Below are positions 9,337 to 18,060 of a DNA stretch of 64,000 nucleotides, piece by piece (positions within the stretch are counted from its first letter, which is position 1; every line of letters begins with the position of its first letter). The notes under the pieces were generated by a model, which was not told where the DNA came from, did no database searches, and saw only the letters and a list, made by a program, of their open reading frames with translations. A program made the position numbers and the translations under genes. Source of the stretch: Caldilineaceae bacterium. GTDB taxonomy: Bacteria > Chloroflexota > Anaerolineae > Caldilineales > Caldilineaceae. The stretch lies in assembly GCA_022823185.1 (NCBI GenBank), contig JAJDXQ010000035.1, positions 1 through 64,000 on the forward strand. The letters run 5' to 3'.

Positions 9337-11184
9337 ATGTTGAAGCGACTTGGCGCCATCTTCAAACGGAATACGCAGCGGTTGCGCATTGGACTGCTCG
9401 ACACTTGGCCGGGCGTGAGAGGCATGTTTGCGGTGGACCGGATTGCGCCTTTGAGGAAGGGCGTAACGCGTTTGCAGTCATCCAGCCGGCTGGTGGTCAC
9501 TGTGCTGCTGGGAACGGTAGGGTTGGCGGCGGCGACGTCGATTGCGTCGTTTGCCGGCGGGACGGACGGCGCCGGCGGGATCGGGACCGTCGCGGAGGCG
9601 CCGTTGCAGCCGGCGGCGCAGCAGACAGACAGCCGCAACGGTTGGTTGACGGTTGCGCTCGACACGTCGCTGCCGGAACGGTATTACAGTCATCTGCTTA
9701 CGGCGGCCTTTGAGCTGGAAGAGATCGAGGCCAACGGGACGCGCAAGACGGTTTTTTTGCTTGATCAGCCTCGCAATGCCGATACGCAGATAAGATTGGC
9801 GGCCGGTTCCGAGGCGTCGGGCAGTGTTCTGTACACGCGCTATCTGGCGCCGGTGGCGGCCTTCGCCACGGCGCCGGACGAGATTTCGATGGCCGAGTTG
9901 ACTCTGCGCTGGCAAGGCAGAGGCGGCGGCCCGCTGGTCGTTGACGCCGAATACGTATCTGAACTGGAAGCGGTTTTCGGTGTCGAAGCGGCCGATGCTG
10001 TGCAGACGGCCAGCGGCAGCGCTCTGCCGGCTGTGCTGGAGGTGACCCCGGGTTCTGTGGGGCTCGTGCCTTTCGAAGCCCTGACGCCGGTTCTGAAGGC
10101 ATTGCGCCTGGACGGCATGAACATACTGAGCAATACGTTCGACGCCTCCACTTATCCGCTGACCGCGGTGGTGTCGGTGTTTGGCGCAGAGAGAGAAGAG
10201 GTGGCCGCGGCTCTGCAGCCGCGCATTACGCAGCCGACGAACCGCATACCGAGCAAGTTGACGACATTGATCATGACGGGCGTCACGGCGATGGCACGCG
10301 TTACGGCCGCCCGGATGGAGGCCAACGGGTATGATTACCCCGCCCAGGTGATTGCGCCGACGCTGCGTGCGGCCGACATCACCCATATCAGCAATGAGGT
10401 GCCCTTCCTTGCAGGCTGTGATGTTGACCCGTCTTTGAACAACATGATCCTGTGCAGCGACCCGGCCTATTGGGCGACGCTCGAGGCGGTGGGCACGGAT
10501 ATCGTGGGGTTGAGCGGGAACCATGTCAACGACTTCGGACGGGACGGCGCGCGCGAGTCGATTGGCTGGTACCGGGCGAACGGGATTCCCATCTATGGGA
10601 GCGGTTTGAATGAGGCGGAGGCGTGCGAGCCGCTGCTGTTCAATCACAACGGCAACCGATTCGCCTTTTTTGCGGCGCTGGCGCACTATCCCAGTTTTGC
10701 CTGGGCGACCGAGGAGGAGCCGGGCGTCTGCCACTACTGGGGAAACAAAGAGCGCATATTTGCCAGGATTGCGGCGCTGCGCGGCGAAGTGGACGTGATC
10801 GCGGTTGAGTTGCAGCATGAGGAGATTTACAACCCGGCCCCGATTTCCCGGCAAGTGCAGGATTTCCGTGAACTGCGCGCGGCCGGCGTCGATATTGTAA
10901 CAGGAGTGCAGAGCCACGTGCCGCAGGCGATGGAGCCCTATGGATATGGGGACGAAAAGCCAGGGATCATCGTGTACGGTCTGGGGAATCTGTTCTTCGA
11001 TCAGATGTGGAGCTGGCAGACGCGCACTTCGCTGATTGCCCGCCATACGATCCATGACGGCGAAGTGATCAGCACGGAAATCCTGACTGCGGTCCTCGAG
11101 GACTATGCCCAACCCCGGTGGACGACTGACGTTGAACGCGCTGACCTTTTGCGGCAGATATTCAGCGCGGCGCCGGCGCGTTGA
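9337..11184 (+). CDS. CapA-family (PGA_cap) membrane-anchored putative metallophosphatase
   Basis: 615 residues from the ATG at 9337. One membrane segment near residues 48-70 (LVVTVLLGTVGLAA) implies that the rest lies outside the membrane. The first 300 residues form a lead domain I do not recognise. The C-terminal 280 residues are CapA/PGA_cap. The calcineurin-like fold motifs seen are GLSGNHVNDFGRDG, then VELQHEEIYNPAP, then GVQSHVPQAMEPY, and IVYGLGNLFFDQ. CapA proteins act in poly-gamma-glutamate or capsule synthesis, but many homologues stand alone, as here. No capB, capC or capD gene is nearby, so a general phosphoesterase role at the cell surface is as likely. Confidence 0.85.
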   Translation: MLKRLGAIFKRNTQRLRIGLLDTWPGVRGMFAVDRIAPLRKGVTRLQSSSRLVVTVLLGTVGLAAATSIASFAGGTDGAGGIGTVAEAPLQPAAQQTDSRNGWLTVALDTSLPERYYSHLLTAAFELEEIEANGTRKTVFLLDQPRNADTQIRLAAGSEASGSVLYTRYLAPVAAFATAPDEISMAELTLRWQGRGGGPLVVDAEYVSELEAVFGVEAADAVQTASGSALPAVLEVTPGSVGLVPFEALTPVLKALRLDGMNILSNTFDASTYPLTAVVSVFGAEREEVAAALQPRITQPTNRIPSKLTTLIMTGVTAMARVTAARMEANGYDYPAQVIAPTLRAADITHISNEVPFLAGCDVDPSLNNMILCSDPAYWATLEAVGTDIVGLSGNHVNDFGRDGARESIGWYRANGIPIYGSGLNEAEACEPLLFNHNGNRFAFFAALAHYPSFAWATEEEPGVCHYWGNKERIFARIAALRGEVDVIAVELQHEEIYNPAPISRQVQDFRELRAAGVDIVTGVQSHVPQAMEPYGYGDEKPGIIVYGLGNLFFDQMWSWQTRTSLIARHTIHDGEVISTEILTAVLEDYAQPRWTTDVERADLLRQIFSAAPAR

Positions 11185-11256
11185 GGAGGGCGACAGACGG
11201 ACGGAGCGATATGATGGCGGGTTTTCGGGGCGGGGAGCGAGTGTGCGCCCGGCGCG

Positions 11257-11790
11257 CTAACCCGTGTTGGTCAGTCCTCGGATGCCGTACGCCCCTGTTT
11301 TGCGGATGAACTCCTTGTAGGGCTCACAGATTTTGCTTGCGTCGTCGCGCGAGATATGGATTAGCGACGCAATTTCCTCGTAGGTAAGCGGATTGGGCAG
11401 ACGCACTCCCAGCGTCAGGATGGCATCGTCGACGGGATCGGAAAGACGGTCGACACCATTGACGATCTGCTGCTTCTGAAAAGACTCCCGCCCACTGTTT
11501 CCGAACATCGCATTTTCCCACATGGCGCGCGGGCGGACTGCCTTGCGTGACGGCCGCCGCGTGAAGGCAAGGGCTGGCTCTTCTTCCCCAGGCGTGCGCA
11601 GAAACTCCCTGTATGGCTGGCAGAGCTCGCGCACGCGGTCGCGAGCGATGCCCAGAGACGCGGCGATCTCCTTGTAGGAGAGAGGATCGCGCATGCGCAC
11701 CGCGAGCGTCAGGATGGCATCGTCTACGGGGTCGGGCAATCGGGTCTCACCGGAGACGGCGCGTCTGAGGGACAGTTTGTCTGTGTCCAT
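11257..11790 (-). CDS. Protein with two tandem HTH-like repeats
   Basis: 177 residues from the ATG at 11788-11790, preceded by CAAGGAAG. The protein is an internal duplication. Residues about 18-67 (LPDPVDDAILTLAVRMRDPL onward) and about 115-166 (LSDPVDDAILTLGVRLPNPL onward) align over some 50 residues. Each repeat has a YxEIAxxxxIxRDxxxxxCxPYxEF pattern that looks like a sigma-region-4/ParB-like helix-turn-helix. A basic linker (RRPSRKAVRPR) joins them. It is probably a DNA-binding protein contacting two half-sites, but I cannot name the family. It converges with the CapA-like gene. Confidence 0.6.
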   Translation of the reverse strand: MDTDKLSLRRAVSGETRLPDPVDDAILTLAVRMRDPLSYKEIAASLGIARDRVRELCQPYREFLRTPGEEEPALAFTRRPSRKAVRPRAMWENAMFGNSGRESFQKQQIVNGVDRLSDPVDDAILTLGVRLPNPLTYEEIASLIHISRDDASKICEPYKEFIRKTGAYGIRGLTNTG

Positions 11791-12267
11791 GGCGGACTTC
11801 CTTGAAATGGGATCGGGGTTTCGGCATGTCCACATACTGGGCTTCGCAGACCATTGTGGTCGAAGTGCGGGCAGATGCCAAATCATGGTTTTTGCTGCGG
11901 GAAGGGCTTGTTCCGCCCCTGGGGACAGTCGCGACAGGGGCGCCCGGGGGAGAAGGCGGGTTGGGAGGCGTTGCTCGGCCTGTTGATGCGGCGCCCGGGT
12001 TGCGGCTACGAGCCTGGAGCGGGACGCGCCCGCGGCCGCGCGTATTGGACACGAACAAGCCATCGCCCCCGAAGAGGAGCCTGCGGCAGCCGCCCGCGCC
12101 GGGCTTGTCGCTATCGACGCTGGCAGAAGACGCCGTGCGTTTGCCGGCGCTGCTGCGGGCACTGGCTGCCGGCCAGCGCACGCTGAAGACGAGGCGAATC
12201 GGCTGTTGATGATATACTGCATGGAGCAGCTCCAACCTGCAGTTCGGCCAACAGTGAAAGACAGATT
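11791..12267. other. Intergenic region, no gene recognised
   Basis: 477 GC-rich bases between divergently transcribed genes. Open frames on both strands are rich in Arg, Pro and Ala and look like GC-driven shadows. A lone TATACT at 12213-12218 could be a -10 box for the SUI1 gene, but no -35 box is visible. Confidence 0.4.
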
Positions 12268-12651
12268 ATGTCCAAGCGCAAGGCAAGGAAATCGGTTCGG
12301 AGTCCATCCCGGGGGTCAGGTTCGCGGCTCGTTTACTCGACGGATCCGGAACCGGAACCTGCAGAGCCCCCGCAGGAGCTTCCCCGAAACCCGGCCGCGC
12401 CGTTTGCCGTCCAGGGCGCCCAACCGGTGCGCGTCCGGCTGGAACGGAAGGGGCGGAAAGGGAAGACGGTTTCGATCATTACGGGCGTCAAGAGCCCGGA
12501 AGCGGGTAAACGCGGTCTCCTGAAACACCTGAAAGGCAAGTTGGGATGCGGCGGCGCGGTGAAAGGCGCGGACCTCGAAATCCAGGGCGATCAGAGGGAG
12601 CGGTTGGTTGCGCTTCTGAACGAACTGGGATACAGGGCAAGGCAAGGTTAG
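12268..12651 (+). CDS. SUI1/eIF1-like translation factor (YciH family)
   Basis: 127 residues. A basic, proline-rich N-terminal tail of about 50 residues is followed by the SUI1 fold. The family motifs are [20 protein letters not shown], then the [17 protein letters not shown] turn, and [19 protein letters not shown]. Bacterial YciH is a homologue of eukaryotic eIF1 and influences start-site fidelity; it is not essential in E. coli. It converges with the glg genes. Confidence 0.92.
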   Translation: MSKRKARKSVRSPSRGSGSRLVYSTDPEPEPAEPPQELPRNPAAPFAVQGAQPVRVRLERKGRKGKTVSIITGVKSPEAGKRGLLKHLKGKLGCGGAVKGADLEIQGDQRERLVALLNELGYRARQG

Positions 12652-12715
12652 CGCGGGGATCGATACAGCTTCAGTAGGCAAGCGGCTATGGCGGCTGCGT
12701 TTGCGGCGGGCCGGG

Positions 12716-13972
12716 TTACCGCAGATTGCGGCCGACGCTCGTCCCGCTCTCCACGCTCTTGCCATTGCCGAATGCGTCGGCGCCGCTGAAGGGGTGGATC
12801 ACGACATTGCGTCCCAGGCGCATGCCGGCGGGGACAAGGCTGCCCTTGCCGACGAGGGTGAGGCCGGTGTTGAGTCGGACGGGCAGCTCCGGATTGGGCG
12901 TGTTATTGTCGGAGTGGCCAACAAGCGCTTCCCGGCAGATGCGCGCATCCTTGTCGACGACACAGCGCTCGACGACTGCGCCCGGTTCGATGATGGTGTC
13001 GTTGAGGATGACGCTATCGCGGACGAGGGCTCCCTCTCCAACCTGTACGCCAGGGGAAAGCACGCTGCGTTCGACCGCGCCTTCGATCTGGCAGCCATTG
13101 GAGAGCAGCGTTCCATCAACGTCTGCGGCCGGCCCCAGTTTGACGGGCGCCCGCTCCTGGCTGCGGGTATGCACGATCCATTCGGGCGCGTAAAGATTAA
13201 GCGCCGGCTCCTCGGCCAGCAGGCTCATATTGGCGTCCCAGTAGGCTTGCACGGTGCTGGCATCGGCCCAGTATCCGGGGTAGGTGTAGCTGGCGACATG
13301 CCCCTGGGCGACCAGCGCGGGCAGGATGTCTCTGCCGATGTCATCACCGGCGGCGTTGCTCAGGACCTCGGCCAGGAATTCACGTTGAAAGACATAAACA
13401 CCCATGCTGGCCAGATTCTGCTGTGTGCGGCGCGGCTTTTCCTGGAACTCGACGACGCGGTCGTCGGCGTCCAAGGAGATGATGCCGAAGCGGTGGGTCT
13501 CGTGGCGGCTGACGCGGCGGACGGCGATGGTGACGGGCGCTCCGGTGCGCTGGTGGTGGGCAAGGAAGGGCCTGTAGTCCATCAGATAGATATGTTTCCC
13601 GGAGAGAATCAGGACGCACTCTTCCTTCTGCTGGAGCAGGTAGTCCAGGTTTCGTCGAATGGCATCGGCGGAGCCGCGCTGCCAGTCGCCGTAGGGGCCG
13701 CCCCGATAGGGCTGCAGGAGGCGCACGCCGCCGCTGGAGCGGTCCAGATCCCAGGGTTTTCCGATGCCGATGTGATCGTTGAGGCTGCGCGGGCGGTATT
13801 GGGTGAGCACGGCGACATTGTGGATGCCGCTGTTGACACAGTTGCTGAGAGAAAAGTCGATCAGGCGGAACTTGCCGGCGAAGGGGACGGCCGGTTCGGA
13901 GCGGATCTCGGTGAGGACACCGAGGTCGGCGTTATCCGCGCCGGCCATGATCATAGCGAATGCACAAGCCAT
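12716..13972 (-). CDS. GlgC paralogue with degenerate active site (GlgD-like regulatory subunit)
   Basis: 418 residues, almost the same length as the adjacent GlgC and alignable throughout: nucleotidyltransferase domain, then left-handed beta-helix. Key catalytic features are lost. The glycine-rich nucleotide loop GGEGTRL of its partner is GADNADL here. The KRAKPAVPF stretch is IRSEPAVPF. The catalytic Asp of SGDHIY is Lys (SGKHIY). The fold-level motifs FAGKFR and SNCVNSG are kept. This pattern matches the non-catalytic partners in bacillar GlgC/GlgD and plant ADP-glucose pyrophosphorylase large subunits. I infer an allosteric subunit of a heteromeric enzyme for glycogen synthesis. It starts 46 bases after glgC ends, so the two form an operon. 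Confidence 0.85.
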   Translation of the reverse strand: MACAFAMIMAGADNADLGVLTEIRSEPAVPFAGKFRLIDFSLSNCVNSGIHNVAVLTQYRPRSLNDHIGIGKPWDLDRSSGGVRLLQPYRGGPYGDWQRGSADAIRRNLDYLLQQKEECVLILSGKHIYLMDYRPFLAHHQRTGAPVTIAVRRVSRHETHRFGIISLDADDRVVEFQEKPRRTQQNLASMGVYVFQREFLAEVLSNAAGDDIGRDILPALVAQGHVASYTYPGYWADASTVQAYWDANMSLLAEEPALNLYAPEWIVHTRSQERAPVKLGPAADVDGTLLSNGCQIEGAVERSVLSPGVQVGEGALVRDSVILNDTIIEPGAVVERCVVDKDARICREALVGHSDNNTPNPELPVRLNTGLTLVGKGSLVPAGMRLGRNVVIHPFSGADAFGNGKSVESGTSVGRNLR

Positions 13973-14018
13973 GGGGAAGAGTCCTTGGGCTCTTACTGAG
14001 GCGCGGGCAGCGGGAAGG

Positions 14019-15278
14019 TCACACGGTCTGCCCGTCCTCAACGACGAAGTCCGGCGGGAAATGCTCCTCGCCCCTGTCGCTGTTGACGATCACGTTGGCA
14101 CCGATTTTGGCGCCATCGGGGATGAATGCCCCTTTCCCGACGACGGTATGACCGCTGTCGAGCTTATCGGGAAACATGACGTTTGGCGGGGGCGCGTTGG
14201 AGCTTGCGCTACCCACGCTGGCGCCGAACCCGACGATTACCTGCTTGTCGATGATGGCGCGCTCGACGCGGGCCCCGGGGCCGATCCAGGTATCGTTCAT
14301 GAGGATGCTATCCTGTACGACCGCGCCGGGGCTGACGTAGACGCCGGGGCTGAAGATGCTGTTTTTGACCAGTCCGTGCACTTCGCAGCCGTTGGACACC
14401 ATGCTCTGCACGACCTGGGATTGGGGGCCAAACTTGGCGGGCGGTCGTTCTTCGGAGCGGGTGGAGATAGGCCAGCTATCGGTATACAGGTCCAGGGCCG
14501 GATCCGGCTGGAGCAGCTCAAGGCTTGTTTTCCAGTAGGCGTCGACGGTGCCTACGTCGACCCAATAGCCGGTGAAGGGGTAGGAGAAGACGCGGTCTCC
14601 GGAGGCCAGCATGGCAGGGACGACATGTTTGCCGAAGTCGCTGCGCGGTCCGTCGGCGCCTTTTTCCTGAAGGCGCTGGGCCAGGACGCGACGGTTAAAG
14701 ACATAGATGCCCATTGAAGCGAGGTTGCTGGCGGGCTGTTCCGGTTTTTCGTAGAACTGAACGATTTCGCCGGCGGAGTTCGTTTCCATGATGCCGAATC
14801 GGTGGGCCTCTTCGATCGGCACGGGCATTACGGCGATGGTCAGGTCTGCGTTTTTGCGCTGGTGGAAGTCCAACATTGGGCCGTAGTCCATCTTATAGAT
14901 GTGGTCGCCGGAGAGGATCAGCGCGGCGTCGGCATTGTATTCGGAGAGGAAGTTCAGATTCTGCAAAATTGCGTCGGCTGTGCCGGCATACCAATCGTGT
15001 TCGCCGCGGCCCTGGTAGGGCTGCAACAGGCGAATGCCGCCGTGCTGACGGTCGAGATCCCAGGGTTTGCCGATGCCGATGTGTTCGTTGAGACTGTGGG
15101 GACGATATTGGGTGAGGACGCCGACAGTAAAGATGCCGCTATTGACGCAGTTGCTGATTGTGAAGTCGATGATGCGGAATTTGCCGGCGAAGGGGACTGC
15201 GGGTTTGGCCCGTTTTTCGGAAAGGACGGTCAGGCGTGTGCCTTCTCCGCCAGCCAAAATCATGGCAACGGTTCTCAT
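14019..15278 (-). CDS. glgC: Glucose-1-phosphate adenylyltransferase (catalytic)
   Basis: 419 residues from the ATG at 15276-15278, with GGAAGATCTCCC upstream. It makes ADP-glucose from ATP and glucose-1-phosphate, the committed step of bacterial glycogen synthesis. All expected motifs are present: [11 protein letters not shown] near residue 6, [30 protein letters not shown] and the catalytic Asp in [12 protein letters not shown] left-handed beta-helix of hexapeptide-like repeats forms the C-terminal third. A promoter lies at 15340-15368. The degenerate paralogue follows directly, so this protein probably supplies the catalytic subunit. No glycogen synthase gene is in the window. Confidence 0.96.
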   Translation of the reverse strand: MRTVAMILAGGEGTRLTVLSEKRAKPAVPFAGKFRIIDFTISNCVNSGIFTVGVLTQYRPHSLNEHIGIGKPWDLDRQHGGIRLLQPYQGRGEHDWYAGTADAILQNLNFLSEYNADAALILSGDHIYKMDYGPMLDFHQRKNADLTIAVMPVPIEEAHRFGIMETNSAGEIVQFYEKPEQPASNLASMGIYVFNRRVLAQRLQEKGADGPRSDFGKHVVPAMLASGDRVFSYPFTGYWVDVGTVDAYWKTSLELLQPDPALDLYTDSWPISTRSEERPPAKFGPQSQVVQSMVSNGCEVHGLVKNSIFSPGVYVSPGAVVQDSILMNDTWIGPGARVERAIIDKQVIVGFGASVGSASSNAPPPNVMFPDKLDSGHTVVGKGAFIPDGAKIGANVIVNSDRGEEHFPPDFVVEDGQTV

Positions 15279-15339
15279 GGGAGATCTTCCAAGCGGCGCC
15301 TGCGCGGCGAAGCGATGATGCGATCCCGGATTTGGGTCT

Positions 15340-15368
15340 ATCATATCTGAAAGCGTGTGAATGGCCAA
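15340..15368 (-). promoter_or_regulatory. glgC: Candidate promoter of glgC and its paralogue
   Basis: On the reverse strand TTGGCC (15363-15368), 17 bases, TATGAT (15340-15345). The leader would be about 55 bases. Confidence 0.55.
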
Positions 15369-15486
15369 CAGAAGGACTGGTTGAAGTGTGCTTTCGCCGC
15401 GGGCGCGGCCATTGGCAGGCGCTTCTGGTCTAGGGGGCGGCGGCAGCTGGGCAAGGACACCAGGCTCCATACAGGCAGGCGCGTAC

Positions 15487-15515
15487 TTGGGTTTTCTTGC
15501 CGGTCTCTCTATACT
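15487..15515 (+). promoter_or_regulatory. Candidate promoter of the GT-C gene cluster
   Basis: TTGGGT at 15487-15492, 17 bases, TATACT at 15510-15515. The coding start follows about 110 bases downstream. Confidence 0.5.
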
Positions 15516-15631
15516 TGACGTTTGAGTTTCCAGGAATGGGTCCCTGTTCGGAGACGGCCGGCCTGGATTGTTGGAAACGCGTCCCGTCTTGGAAGGCGTC
15601 GAACCGGCTGGAGACCCCAAAACGAAAAGGA

Positions 15632-17812
15632 ATGACTGAAACGTCAAAATCAGGGAAACGTCCAGCCGGCGCAGCCGAGTCAGCAGAGAGCGAACGCTTC
15701 GGCCTCGCGCTGGTCGCCGGGGGAATTCTGTTCGTCTTGGCAGTGGCCGTCTTGTTGCTGCGAATCCAGCGCATCGATGAGCTCCCGATTGGGCTCCATC
15801 ACGATGAAGGGGCGCATGGTATGGATGCCCTCCGGGTATTGCAGGGAGAGCACGCTGTTTTCTTCCCTGCAAACAACGGGCGCGAGGGGCTGATCGTCTA
15901 TACGATAGCGCTGGCTGTCTCCCTTTTGGGGCGCACGATGTTGGCTCTTCGTCTGCCCACTGCGCTTGCCAGCGCCGGCACAGTCTTTATTGTTTTCTGG
16001 CTTGGGCAGCTGCTTTTTGGCAGAGAGGGCGGGCGGACGACACCGTGGCGCGGCCTGTTGGTCGGCGGAATCGGGGCTGGTCTGCTGGCGATGTCGCTGG
16101 GCCAGACGATCATTGGGCGCGCCGCGCTCAGGGCCAACTTTCTGCCGCTTTTGCTGGGCCTGTGCCTGTTTTTTCTGTGGCGCGGGTGGGAGGGCAGGAG
16201 CTGGTGGCGGGTCGCGCTGGCGGGGGCGTGCGCCGGGCTGTTGCCATACACCTATCTTGCGGCGCGTTTCGCGCCATTCCTGTTTCTCTTTTTTGGATTG
16301 AGCTTTCTTCTGCCCTGGGCCAAAGGCAAAACTCTCCTGCGGGCTGCGCTGCCTTGGGCGGGTATCTTTCTGGGTGTGGCCGGGCTGGTCGCGGCGCCGA
16401 TTCTCATCCATTTCGCTCTACATCCTGAGCATTTTGTGATCCGCAGCAACCAGTTACTGATACTCCAGCCTGATCGGAGTCAGGGGGAACCGCTGCGAGC
16501 CTTGCTGGGCAATGTGTGGGCCCATTTGTTGGCGTTTGGCTTTCGCGGCGATCCGAACTGGCGGCACAGCTTCGCCGCTCAGCCGATGCTGAATCCATGG
16601 GAAACGTTCTTCTTCTGGCTTGGCGCGGGGATGGCCGTGCGGCGCTGGCAGCGGCCCGCCTACCGCCTGCTTCTGATCTGGCTGGCGGTCCTGCTGCTGC
16701 CGGCAGCGCTGGCCAGGGATGTTCTCGTTCCCAACACGCTGCGCATGATCGGCGCGGCGCCCGCAGTCTATCTGCTAACGGCTGTCGGAGCGTGGGAGGC
16801 GTACAGTTTCCTGCGGGAGCGGTTTTTTGGTGACAGCAAAGGCATTGCCGCCATCGCGCTGGCGTTTGTGGTTAGCGGCGCAGTTCTGGCTCAGGGCGTT
16901 CGCACGTATCGCACTTATTTCGAGGAGTGGGCGTACCGGTCTGAAGTCTACCATGAATACGCGGTGGGGTGGGTTGATCTGATCCAGTTGTTGAGCCTGC
17001 AGCCGCCCGACGGGGAGTCTGTCTATCTGATCCCCGATGGCCAGCGCCATAAGGCGCTGGATGAGGGATTTCGCAGTCCAACTTTCGAATACTTGTATCA
17101 AGGCGCGGCGCAGGTCCTTCTTTTCCATACCGCCATGCCCGACCTGGCGCAGAAGATTGAATCTACGCTGGCGGCCATGAAGAGCATATCCACTGTGAAA
17201 GTTGTGGACTGGGACTCCAGGGCTGCCTGGACGGGCGATGAAAGCGATCGGTTTGCTGTTCTTTTCAGTAAATATGGACGTTATCTGGGTAGTGACGCAT
17301 ACGGCAGCTTTCGGATCCACAACTACACTGATATTGCACTGGATCAGCCCTGGGCATTTTATGACCATCTGGAGCCGCTGGCAGTCTACTTCGATGGCGG
17401 CATCGCTCTCGAGGGGATCGCCCTGGGCCAAGGCGTCGAGCAGTGGTCCTCGCAGCAGCATCTCGATCTGGGCCGGGATCGAACTTTGTGGATGGCCCTG
17501 CAGTGGCGAACGGAATCCGGGTTAGATGTCGACTATGCGATATCGTTGCGCCTCTACAATACCGAGGGCGAAAGGTCTTACCAGAGGGACATTGTCCTGT
17601 GGAAGCCGGATCACACGCTCACCGGGAGCGGAGGGGCCTCCGAACTGTTCGATACCATGGTCCAATTTGGATTCCCGACCGATCTCGCTCGCGGCGAGTA
17701 TGAGCTGCGGCTGGTCGTTTACAGCACCGAGACACAGATACCAACTGTCGAGATCGGGGTGTGGGAGCCGGAACTGCTACTGGCGCGCCTGCGCCTGGGA
17801 GAGGGCCCGTGA
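15632..17812 (+). CDS. GT-C fold membrane glycosyltransferase-like protein, copy 1
   Basis: 726 residues from the ATG at 15632. The ribosome site is weak (AAAAGG very close to the ATG), and an ATG at 15536 is possible. The N-terminal 450 residues hold about ten membrane segments. The first outer loop has the acidic motif [14 protein letters not shown], as in GT39/GT83 (PMT/ArnT-like) enzymes that use lipid-linked sugars. The last 170 residues form a soluble beta-rich domain ([12 protein letters not shown] onward, ending [15 protein letters not shown]) that is also found in the next two genes. It most resembles copy 3 over its whole length. Acceptor and donor are unknown. It probably modifies an envelope lipid, glycan or protein outside the membrane. 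Confidence 0.82.
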   Translation: MTETSKSGKRPAGAAESAESERFGLALVAGGILFVLAVAVLLLRIQRIDELPIGLHHDEGAHGMDALRVLQGEHAVFFPANNGREGLIVYTIALAVSLLGRTMLALRLPTALASAGTVFIVFWLGQLLFGREGGRTTPWRGLLVGGIGAGLLAMSLGQTIIGRAALRANFLPLLLGLCLFFLWRGWEGRSWWRVALAGACAGLLPYTYLAARFAPFLFLFFGLSFLLPWAKGKTLLRAALPWAGIFLGVAGLVAAPILIHFALHPEHFVIRSNQLLILQPDRSQGEPLRALLGNVWAHLLAFGFRGDPNWRHSFAAQPMLNPWETFFFWLGAGMAVRRWQRPAYRLLLIWLAVLLLPAALARDVLVPNTLRMIGAAPAVYLLTAVGAWEAYSFLRERFFGDSKGIAAIALAFVVSGAVLAQGVRTYRTYFEEWAYRSEVYHEYAVGWVDLIQLLSLQPPDGESVYLIPDGQRHKALDEGFRSPTFEYLYQGAAQVLLFHTAMPDLAQKIESTLAAMKSISTVKVVDWDSRAAWTGDESDRFAVLFSKYGRYLGSDAYGSFRIHNYTDIALDQPWAFYDHLEPLAVYFDGGIALEGIALGQGVEQWSSQQHLDLGRDRTLWMALQWRTESGLDVDYAISLRLYNTEGERSYQRDIVLWKPDHTLTGSGGASELFDTMVQFGFPTDLARGEYELRLVVYSTETQIPTVEIGVWEPELLLARLRLGEGP

Positions 17813-18060
17813 CAGGAAGGAGGAGGCGGCGCATACAGTTGATTTCAGACCGGCACGAAGGGGCGGCGTTTTCGCTGAGAGCGCAAAATGCACACCCCAT
17901 GGCAGCTGAATCTCCGGGCCCCGCGGCGGCTCCGGCACTGTTTCTGATACCAGAACAGTCATCCGTTTCCAGGGATCCGATCCGGGCGACAGAGAAAACG
18001 GCCCGGCGCCCCGAACATGTCCCAGCGCAGGGAACTTGAAGAGCATTGCAGGAGAACAGA

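Larger units (their letters stand above)
15279..15631. other. Divergent promoter region between glgC and the first GT-C gene
   Basis: 353 bases with one candidate promoter per strand (15340-15368 minus, 15487-15515 plus), described separately. No gene is seen. Confidence 0.5.

Noticed and set aside
9478..11112. Long open frame opposite the CapA-like gene
   Set aside because: It is rich in Arg, Gln and His, has no family features, and mirrors a real gene; a shadow caused by GC-rich codons.
11802..12209. Plus-strand frame between the tandem-HTH and SUI1 genes
   Set aside because: Low-complexity Pro/Arg/Gly composition, no ribosome site, no known motif. The opposite strand here also shows only scattered Cys and Pro and no intact zinc ribbon.
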